Assembly: GCA_044464175.1 (NCBI GenBank)
Contig: JBIQLO010000180.1
Coordinates: 1-8,222 of the forward strand
Direction of reading: 5' to 3'
DNA length: 8,222 bases
Source: JBIQLO01 sp044464175
GTDB lineage: Bacteria; Planctomycetota; Phycisphaerae; Tepidisphaerales; Tepidisphaeraceae
In this document: piece after piece, positions 1-4,992 of the stretch
Layout: each line of letters opens with the position of its first letter
How positions within the stretch are numbered: the stretch's first letter is position 1
The notes under the pieces: model-generated
Told to the model about the DNA's origin: nothing
Database searches by the model: none
What the model saw: only the letters and a program-made list of their open reading frames with translations
Program-made: the position numbers and the translations under genes

Positions 1-504
1 CTCCAGGCGGAGCGATTCGAAGAAGGAGCGGTCGTCGAAGGCGGCCGACAGTTCGCCGGCACGTCCGGCGGCGGCGCGGTGGATGGCGGCCAGCAGGCGG
101 GCGAATTGATCGACAGGGTCCGACTCCACATGCCCGGCCAGGAGCAGGGTTTTCCAGTTGTCGTGGGGCTGGGGGACAGCCTGCATGCCCAGCAGATGGA
201 GCGACTGATCCTCGAAGACCAGGGGGGTGATCGTGCCGGGAGGGGCGAGCCGGGGGAGAATGCGCAGGGCGGCGGCCTCGCGATGGATGCGGACCGGATC
301 GCTGAACCAGTCCACCGCGACGCGCAGCTTGGGAAGGGCCTGCTTGATGACCCAGGCCGAGCCGTCGGGACGCTGGACCAGGACCGTGCGGTTGGAGACG
401 CCGCCGGCCAGCACCTGCATGCGGGGCGTTTCGGACGGGAGGATGTGGCCGGCCTGGCGGAGCCAGGCGGTGAGCTGGGCGGGTTGTTCGATGTCCAGAG
501 GCAC
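1..504 (-). CDS. APH-family phosphotransferase, methylthioribose-kinase-like (3' end missing)
   Basis: This is the N-terminal 168 codons of a small-molecule kinase of the aminoglycoside phosphotransferase/choline kinase fold; the rest lies beyond the left edge. Visible features are a glycine-rich nucleotide loop (LAGGVSNRTVLV, residues 32-43), a VIKQALPKLRV segment whose Lys54 would contact ATP, and Glu76 in HREAAAL as the likely salt-bridge partner. The KQALP..RV stretch resembles 5-methylthioribose kinase (MtnK), which phosphorylates methylthioribose in methionine salvage. The Brenner-type catalytic motif (HxD) and DxD are not in the window, so the substrate cannot be decided. The start is a GTG with no clear Shine-Dalgarno sequence. 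It is chosen because an in-frame TAA lies two codons upstream and because starting at Met29 would remove the segment expected before the glycine loop. The gene follows the dehydrogenase gene after 49 bp and is probably cotranscribed with it. The fold assignment is solid; MTR kinase activity is a guess. Confidence 0.75.
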   Translation of the reverse strand, partial: MPLDIEQPAQLTAWLRQAGHILPSETPRMQVLAGGVSNRTVLVQRPDGSAWVIKQALPKLRVAVDWFSDPVRIHREAAALRILPRLAPPGTITPLVFEDQSLHLLGMQAVPQPHDNWKTLLLAGHVESDPVDQFARLLAAIHRAAAGRAGELSAAFDDRSFFESLRLE

Positions 505-507
505 TTG

Positions 508-540
508 TTATTTGTTGTTTGTTATTTGTGATTTGGAGGG
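508..540. repeat. AT-rich TTATTTGT low-complexity repeat
   Basis: This short AT-rich stretch in a GC-rich region is built from near-copies of TTATTTGT (CAAATAACAA on the minus strand) and fills most of the spacer between the dehydrogenase and phosphotransferase genes. The same TTATTTGTTG word recurs in the next spacer to the right (around 1538-1547). On the minus strand it introduces an in-frame TAA between an ATG at 546 and the GTG start at 504 of the phosphotransferase. Confidence 0.6.
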
Positions 541-553
541 CTTCATTTTCCGG

Positions 554-1510
554 TTAGTTGACGACGTTGGTGGGGTGGCCGGCGGTGAAGGCAGCGATGT
601 TTTGGGCGGTGGTGGCCATGATGCGGCGGCGGGCCTCCAGGGCGGTCCAGGCGATGTGGGGGGTGATGAGGCAGTTTTTGGCGGTAAGCAGCGGGTTGTC
701 GGGGTGGATCGGCTCGGTCGAGACGACATCGACGGCGGCGCCGGCCAGGGTCTGGGCGTTGAGGGCAGCGGCCAGGTCGGTCTCGTTGACCAGGCCGCCG
801 CGGGCGGTGTTGATGAGAAAGGCCGAGGGCTTCATGCTCGCCAGCAGCGCGGCGTTGACCAGGCCGGTCGTCTCGGGGGTCTGGGGGCAGTGGAGGGAGA
901 CGATGTCGGAACTGGCGAAGAGATCGGGCAGGTCGGCCCAGGCGAAGTCGGCGTGGGGGGGCGGGTCGATTCGGCGGCGAGCGTTGGCCAGGATGCGCAT
1001 GCCGAAGGCCGCGCCCAGGCGGGCCACCGCCCGGCCGATGCGCCCGAAACCGACGAGGCCCAGCGTCTTGCCGGCCAGTTCCACCTGGGGAGTGAGCCAG
1101 TAGGCGAAATCGGGGTTGTTCTGCCAGTCGCCCCGGTGGACGGATTCGCTGTGCAGGCCGACCTGGTGGCACAACTCCAGAATCAGGGCGAAGGTGAACT
1201 GGGCGACGGTGTGAGTGCTGTATTCGGGCACGTTGCAGACGGGGATGCCGCGGCGGCGGGCGGCGTTGGTATCGACGATGTTGTAGCCGGTGGCCAGCAC
1301 GCCGATGAATTTCAGATCCGTCAGGGCGGCGATGGCGGCGGCATTCAGCGGCGTTTTGTTGGTCAGGACGACCTGAGCGCCCCGGGCGCGCTCAACGACC
1401 TGCTCGGGGGGTGTGCGGTCGTAGATGCGCAGCTCTCCCAGGGCCTTGAGTGGGTCCCACGACTGGTCGCCGGGGTTTAGGGTGTATCCGTCCAGAACGA
1501 CGATGGTCAT
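554..1510 (-). CDS. D-2-hydroxyacid dehydrogenase, glycerate dehydrogenase/hydroxypyruvate reductase type
   Basis: This is a cytosolic NAD(P)-dependent 2-hydroxyacid dehydrogenase of 318 residues, the usual family length. It probably interconverts hydroxypyruvate and D-glycerate. The substrate domain comes first, followed by the Rossmann loop GFGRIG (154-159). The catalytic set is complete: Arg237 (NTARGG), Glu266 (STEP) and His285 in PHIAW. The segments NPDFAYW before the Rossmann fold and TPHIAWTALEARRRIM near the end are typical of glycerate dehydrogenases. After the second Rossmann strand, where NAD-specific enzymes usually have Asp, the sequence reads LANARRR (174-180), with Arg and no acid. 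This may allow NADP(H). The start is ATG 1510 with a GAGG four bases before it. The frame stays open for 21 more codons upstream, but those come from the AT-rich repeat. It lies downstream of the lipoprotein after 81 bp. Confidence 0.9.
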   Translation of the reverse strand: MTIVVLDGYTLNPGDQSWDPLKALGELRIYDRTPPEQVVERARGAQVVLTNKTPLNAAAIAALTDLKFIGVLATGYNIVDTNAARRRGIPVCNVPEYSTHTVAQFTFALILELCHQVGLHSESVHRGDWQNNPDFAYWLTPQVELAGKTLGLVGFGRIGRAVARLGAAFGMRILANARRRIDPPPHADFAWADLPDLFASSDIVSLHCPQTPETTGLVNAALLASMKPSAFLINTARGGLVNETDLAAALNAQTLAGAAVDVVSTEPIHPDNPLLTAKNCLITPHIAWTALEARRRIMATTAQNIAAFTAGHPTNVVN

Positions 1511-1530
1511 AAAGCCTCGCGTGAAAATGG

Positions 1531-1589
1531 TATTTGTTATTTGTTGGTTGTGGATCGGTGGTGCTTTCTGCAAATAACCAAGAACAACC
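1531..1589. repeat. AT-rich imperfect inverted repeat in spacer
   Basis: The spacer between the lipoprotein and dehydrogenase genes contains ATTTGTTATTTG (1532-1543) and, 27 bases later, CAAATAACCAAG (1571-1582). These can pair with one mismatch over about 11-12 bp, and looser matches extend outward. The TTATTTGTT word is shared with the repeat at 508-540. There is no U-tract, so it does not look like an intrinsic terminator. It may be a decayed member of the same repeat family, or an RNA hairpin before the dehydrogenase start. Confidence 0.45.
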
Positions 1590-1591
1590 GT

Positions 1592-2266
1592 CTATTTTAA
1601 TCGTTGGCGGATCGTCCGGGCCAGCTTGCGCTCCAGGGCGTAGTCGCGCCCGATGGGGAACCAGTACTGGGCGGGGAGGTAAATCCCTTCATCCATCTCG
1701 GTGCTGCCGATGGTGCCGCCGGGAACGGTGATGGCCTGATAGGCCCCGACGTAGCTCAGTCGACGGCCGGCCGAGGCGAACTGCTCCACCAGCACCTTGG
1801 GCGTCACCGACCACCCGCCGCCGGCCTGGCGTGTGAAGGTGAAGCGGATGGAGCGGCGGATCGTCTGGAGGGAGCTGCGGGCCAGGTCGCCGGCGGCCGG
1901 GACATCCTTGCGCCACACCTCGAAAAACTGCCTGGAGACCATCGGCTCGGTGGTGAGCACCCCATCGCGGTAGTCGCGGCGGTCGATGGAAAAGAGATAG
2001 TCGCGGGCGGTCCACTGGGCGGCATCCCAGAGGCGGTCGTAATCGTCGCTGTGGACCAAAGCAACGGCCGGTTGCTCGAGCCAGTAGGCGGGATCGGCCT
2101 GCCGGGCGTCGACGGCGGTGGCCGGCTGAGTGGCGGCCGGGCGGGAGGGGGCGCCGATGCAGCCGGAGAGGAGGAACAATGGAAAAAGGAAAATGGCAAA
2201 TGGAAAAGAGGATGCCCGAGGCCTTCGCTTATTTCCATTTTCCATTTTCCATTTACCTTTTTCCAT
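1592..2266 (-). CDS. Predicted lipoprotein of unknown function
   Basis: I do not recognise a characterised family. The product is 224 residues with a lipoprotein signal peptide: a basic start (MEKGKWKMENGNKRRPR), a hydrophobic core FPFAIFLFPLFLL (21-33), and a lipobox LSGC with Cys36 as the lipidated residue, leaving a mature protein of about 189 residues. After a short Ala/Pro/Thr-rich linker comes a soluble domain (DDYDRLWDAAQWTARDYLF, then RDGVLTTEPMVSRQFFEVWR, then SIRFTFTRQ.GGGWSVTPKVLVEQ) ending in a basic helix. The pattern recalls conserved lipoproteins of planctomycete-like bacteria, but that is from memory only. The start is ATG 2266, which overlaps the pyruvate kinase stop (TAATG) with GGAGGG five bases upstream, so translation is probably coupled. 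Met8 (2245) is the alternative. Oddly, both halves of the signal peptide are encoded by the two arms of one inverted repeat. Confidence 0.75.
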   Translation of the reverse strand: MEKGKWKMENGNKRRPRASSFPFAIFLFPLFLLSGCIGAPSRPAATQPATAVDARQADPAYWLEQPAVALVHSDDYDRLWDAAQWTARDYLFSIDRRDYRDGVLTTEPMVSRQFFEVWRKDVPAAGDLARSSLQTIRRSIRFTFTRQAGGGWSVTPKVLVEQFASAGRRLSYVGAYQAITVPGGTIGSTEMDEGIYLPAQYWFPIGRDYALERKLARTIRQRLK

Positions 2267-2270
2267 TATT
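2175..2270. repeat. 33-bp inverted repeat within lipoprotein signal-peptide codons
   Basis: The left arm (2175-2207) and right arm (2238-2270) are reverse complements at 30 of 33 positions and are separated by 30 bases. Both are A-rich or T-rich and made of AATGGAAAA-like words. On the minus strand the right arm holds the end of pyruvate kinase plus lipoprotein codons 1-10, and the left arm encodes codons 20-31. The lipoprotein ATG lies within the stem and its GGAGGG lies just outside. The spacer is GC-rich (around GCCCGAGGCC) and the arms are AT-rich, so the sequence is unlike its surroundings. Confidence 0.85.
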
Positions 2271-3705
2271 TCCCTCCCACCGTGTGAATGACCAGGCCGT
2301 TGAGGGCGCCCGGGGTGCCCATGGCGGCGCCGGCGACGATGACGATGCGGTCGCCCGGCTGGGCCAGGCGCTGGCGGCGGATCAGCTCATCGGCCGACTG
2401 GACCAGCTCCGGCATCGCCCGGGGCATGGGCATCTCCCAGGGGATGACGCCGAAATGGAGCGACATCTGGCGCAGGACGCGGTGGTCGGTCGAAAGGGCG
2501 ACGATGGGGACGGGGAAGCGGTGCTTGGAGAAGATGCGGGCGGTGGCGCCGGTCTGGCTCCAGACGACCACCAGCTTCGCCTCCAGGTCGCGCACAATCT
2601 GCCAGACGCCGTTGGAGACGGCGGCCGAGAGCTGGAGGGCGATGGGGCGCACCTCCGGCTCGGTGAGCGGCGCGTTCTTCGCCTGGTACGCCTCGGTCAC
2701 CTCGGCCACGTGGGCCATGGTATGCACCGCCCCGACGGGGAAGTTGCCGACGGAGGTTTCGCCGCTGAGCATCACGGCGTCGGCGCCGTCCATGATGGCG
2801 TTGGCCACGTCGCTGACCTCGGCCCGCGTGGGGGAGGCGTGCTCGATCATGCTCTGGAGCATCTGCGTGGCGACGATGACCGGCTTGCCCATGCGGCGTC
2901 CGCGGGTGATGAGCTCTTTTTGCAAAATGGGAACCTGGGCCGGATCCATCTCCACGCCCAGATCGCCGCGGGCGACCATCAGGCCGTTGGAGGCCTCGAG
3001 GATGGCGTCGATGTGCTGGATCGCCTCGGCCTTTTCAATTTTTGCGATCAGGTGGATATTGCTGCGCTGCTGCTGGAGGTGCTCGCGCAGCAGGTGCAGT
3101 TCATCGCTGTGGCGCACGAAAGAGAGCGCCAGGTAGTCCAGGTCCTGCTCGATGGCCCAGTCCACGCATTGCCAGTCGCGCGGGGTGATGGAGGGGATGT
3201 TCACATGCGTGTTGGGGAGGTTCACGCCCTTGGCGCTCTTGAGGATGCCCCCCATCGTGCAGCGGCAGACCAGTTCATCGGACGCCTTGGCGATGCAGAC
3301 GAAGCGGAGCATGCCGTCTTCGATGAGAATCCGGTCGCCCACCTGCACATCGTCCACGAACTGGGGATAGGTCGTCGAGACGCGCCCCTGGCTTCCCAGG
3401 ATGGGAGTGCGCTGAATGATCAGCTCATCCCCGACGGCGATGGGCATGCCGCCATCCACCACCTCCTGGACCGCGCCGAGCCGGATCTTGGGCCCGCACA
3501 GATCGCCCAGCACGGCGATGGGATGCTCGAAGCGGGCGGCCGCCTCGTGGATGTTGCGGAGCATGGCCAGGTGATCGTCCAGCGAGCCGTGGGAGAAATT
3601 GAGGCGGCAGACATCGACACCGGCCTCAAAGAGCTGGTGAATCACCACCGGATCGGCGCAGGCCGGTCCCATCGTCGCCACGATCTTGGTGCGGATCACC
3701 TTCAT
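2266..3705 (-). CDS. pyk: Pyruvate kinase, predicted K+-independent type
   Basis: This enzyme converts phosphoenolpyruvate and ADP to pyruvate and ATP in the cytosol, at the last step of glycolysis. At 479 residues it is full length, with barrel, B and C-terminal domains. Active-site motifs are RTKIVATMGPA (5-15), CRLNFSHGS (33-41), catalytic Lys222 with metal-binding Glu224 in AKIEKAEAI, Asp248 in VARGDLGVE, Thr280 in VATQMLQSM, and the PTRAEVSDVANAIMDGADAVMLSGETSVG block. In the segment matching rabbit LDTKGPEIR this protein reads GDLCGPKIRLG. Leu69, Lys73 and Leu76 sit where rabbit has Thr113, Glu117 and Thr120. Lys117 with Leu113 is the known signature of enzymes that do not need K+. No strong Shine-Dalgarno precedes the ATG. 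A weak promoter (TTCCCA, 16 bp, TATCAT) lies just upstream. It heads the block that continues with the lipoprotein gene. Confidence 0.95.
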   Translation of the reverse strand: MKVIRTKIVATMGPACADPVVIHQLFEAGVDVCRLNFSHGSLDDHLAMLRNIHEAAARFEHPIAVLGDLCGPKIRLGAVQEVVDGGMPIAVGDELIIQRTPILGSQGRVSTTYPQFVDDVQVGDRILIEDGMLRFVCIAKASDELVCRCTMGGILKSAKGVNLPNTHVNIPSITPRDWQCVDWAIEQDLDYLALSFVRHSDELHLLREHLQQQRSNIHLIAKIEKAEAIQHIDAILEASNGLMVARGDLGVEMDPAQVPILQKELITRGRRMGKPVIVATQMLQSMIEHASPTRAEVSDVANAIMDGADAVMLSGETSVGNFPVGAVHTMAHVAEVTEAYQAKNAPLTEPEVRPIALQLSAAVSNGVWQIVRDLEAKLVVVWSQTGATARIFSKHRFPVPIVALSTDHRVLRQMSLHFGVIPWEMPMPRAMPELVQSADELIRRQRLAQPGDRIVIVAGAAMGTPGALNGLVIHTVGGK

Positions 3706-3718
3706 GCGTCAGGGGCCC

Positions 3719-3746
3719 ATGATACGGATGGGCGGGAGGATGGGAA
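3719..3746 (-). promoter_or_regulatory. Possible weak pyk promoter
   Basis: On the minus strand, TTCCCA (3746-3741, four of six consensus) is followed after 16 bp by TATCAT (3724-3719, five of six). Transcription would start only a few bases before the pyk ATG, giving a nearly leaderless mRNA, which would fit the lack of a Shine-Dalgarno. The evidence is weak in such GC-rich sequence. Confidence 0.25.
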
Positions 3747-3759
3747 GCCGGCACATCCC

Positions 3760-3791
3760 TTGCAATTCTTGCAAACTCCCCCCGAAGGGGG
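3760..3791. promoter_or_regulatory. Paired TTGCAA sites and small hairpin in divergent spacer
   Basis: Two copies of the self-complementary hexamer TTGCAA (3760-3765 and 3769-3774) lie nine bases apart, just upstream of the -10 element of the ABC gene. They are followed by CCCCC-GAA-GGGGG (3779-3791), a perfect 5-bp hairpin. The position between divergent genes fits an operator, but no known regulator is identified. Confidence 0.3.
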
Positions 3792-3796
3792 CGATT

Positions 3797-3805
3797 TGCT
3801 ATACT
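3797..3805 (+). promoter_or_regulatory. Extended -10 promoter of the ABC ATPase gene
   Basis: TGCTATACT is an extended -10 element: TGn followed by TATACT, five of six consensus. There is no good -35 at 17 bp (that position reads TCCCCC), which is acceptable for extended -10 promoters. The start would be near 3812, giving a leader of about 26 bases that contains the GAGGAG ribosome site. Confidence 0.5.
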
Positions 3806-3837
3806 GGGCGGCCCAGCAAACCGAGGAGCCAACTGTC

Positions 3838-4794
3838 GTGATCCATGTATCTCAACTGGAAAAATCCTACGGGCCGGTGCAGGCCGTCAACAAGGTGAGT
3901 TTCGACGTGAACCAGGGGGAGATCGTGGGATTTCTGGGGCCCAACGGGGCGGGGAAATCGACGACGATGAAGATGCTCACCTGCTACATCCCCCCCACCA
4001 GCGGGTCGGCCACGATCAACAACTTCGACATCTTTCATCAGTCGGAGCAGGTGCGGCGGAACCTCGGGTATCTGCCGGAAAACGTGCCGCTCTACACCGA
4101 AATGAAGGTGCAGGAGTATCTGGATTTCCGGGGGCAGCTTCGCGGCATCAACCGGAAGGAGCGCCGCCAGCGCATCGACTACGTGGTCGAGCGCTGCTGG
4201 CTGCAGGCGGTTCGCAAGCGCGTCATCGGGCACCTGTCCAAGGGATATCGCCAACGCGTGGGACTGGCCGATTCGCTGCTGCACAACCCGCCGGTGCTGA
4301 TTCTGGATGAGCCGACGGTCGGGCTGGACCCGACGCAGATCCGGGAGACGCGCAAGCTGATCCGCGACCTCAAGGGGCAGCACACGGTCATGCTCTCCAC
4401 CCACATCCTGCCGGAAGTGGAGGCGGTCTGCGACCGCGCGATCGTCATCGCGGGGGGAAGAATCGTGGCGCAGGGGACGCCGGAGGAGCTGCGCCAAAGC
4501 CGCCGGCTGGCGGCCCGCGTGCTGATCGAATGCCGCGGCCCGGCCAAGGAGGTGCAGGCGGCGCTGTCGCGGGTGAGCGGGGTGCAGCGGGTGGAGATCC
4601 TCAATGGGGAATCGGCTTCGCACGACAAGCAATACGTCACGGCCGCCATCCGCCAGAAGCCGGACCACGACACGCGCGAAGAGGCGGCCCGGACGATCAT
4701 CCAGAACGGCTGGCCGCTGCGGGAAATCCGGCTGGAGCACGCGACGCTGGAGGAATTCTTCGTGCAGGTGACGGCCGACCAGGCGGCGGGGTGA
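3838..4794 (+). CDS. ABC-2 type transporter ATPase, GldA-like
   Basis: This is the cytoplasmic ATP-hydrolysing subunit of an ABC-2 exporter; the substrate is unknown. The 318-residue product has Walker A GPNGAGKST (34-42), a Q-loop region GYLPENVPLY with Glu81 in place of the usual Gln, as is common in GldA-like proteins, signature LSKGYRQRV (133-141), Walker B VLILDEP (153-159), D-loop GLDP (162-165) and switch His189. Residues from about 225 form the C-terminal accessory domain common in this family (DUF4162-like), ending with LEHATLEEFFVQVT. The start is GTG with AGGAG nine bases upstream; the protein aligns with the family from this point (VSQLEKSYGPVQAV). The frame is open far upstream, but that part is only the antisense of pyk. 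GldA-type ATPases are usually next to an ABC-2 permease; here none follows, because the next gene converges on it directly. Confidence 0.93.
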   Translation: MIHVSQLEKSYGPVQAVNKVSFDVNQGEIVGFLGPNGAGKSTTMKMLTCYIPPTSGSATINNFDIFHQSEQVRRNLGYLPENVPLYTEMKVQEYLDFRGQLRGINRKERRQRIDYVVERCWLQAVRKRVIGHLSKGYRQRVGLADSLLHNPPVLILDEPTVGLDPTQIRETRKLIRDLKGQHTVMLSTHILPEVEAVCDRAIVIAGGRIVAQGTPEELRQSRRLAARVLIECRGPAKEVQAALSRVSGVQRVEILNGESASHDKQYVTAAIRQKPDHDTREEAARTIIQNGWPLREIRLEHATLEEFFVQVTADQAAG

Positions 4795-4803
4795 GCCGGC
4801 TCA
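4792..4803. other. Palindrome formed by two convergent stop codons
   Basis: TGAGCCGGCTCA is a perfect 12-bp palindrome. Its first three bases are the TGA of the ABC ATPase gene, and its last three are the TGA of the small membrane protein gene on the other strand. Only six bases separate the two genes, and there is no room for a terminator hairpin with a loop, so the two transcripts probably overlap at their 3' ends. Confidence 0.8.
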
Positions 4804-4992
4804 TTTCCGATGCCGCTGCTTGACGCCCGCGATGAACAGCGCCAGGCAGGCCCCGGCCCCGAGGAAGTAGAGGGTGATCCGCCAGGCGGGGGTCTGGACC
4901 GCCGGGGCGCGCAGGGCCCGGTAGCCGCTCCAGATCAGCACGGCCGCCAGGATCAGGAAGGAAAAACTGAGCCGGTCCAGCCAGCGGCGCAT
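4801..4992 (-). CDS. Small two-helix membrane protein of unknown function
   Basis: The product is 63 residues, or 64 if the preceding ATG at 4995 is used. It has two predicted membrane helices: LSFSFLILAAVLIWSGYRAL (8-27) and about 39-57 (ITLYFLGAGACLALFIAGV). It starts with MRRWLDR and ends in KQRHRK, so both ends should face the cytoplasm, giving a helical hairpin. I recognise no family. AGGAG lies five bases before the second ATG and only two before the first, so the second is preferred. Its ATG overlaps the TGA of cobA/hemD (TGATG), so it should be translated from the same mRNA by coupling. A link to tetrapyrrole synthesis is possible from position alone. Being a real gene is supported by the ribosome site, the overlap, and clean helices with positive-inside charges. 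Confidence 0.7.
   Translation of the reverse strand: MRRWLDRLSFSFLILAAVLIWSGYRALRAPAVQTPAWRITLYFLGAGACLALFIAGVKQRHRK

Noticed and set aside
227..1480. Long plus-strand open frame of 417 codons
   Set aside because: It is antisense to the well-recognised dehydrogenase and phosphotransferase genes; its Gly/Ala/Asp/Val-rich product is typical of GC-rich antisense frames.
2175..2270. Inverted repeat as an intrinsic terminator of pyk
   Set aside because: No U-tract follows on the minus strand and the arms are AT-rich; it continues as coding sequence of the next gene.
2179..3837. Plus-strand open frame extending upstream of the ABC ATPase
   Set aside because: The extension is antisense to pyruvate kinase and lacks family similarity; a good promoter and ribosome site precede GTG 3838.
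3799..4740. Minus-strand open frame of 313 codons
   Set aside because: It is antisense to the ABC ATPase, which has a complete motif set.
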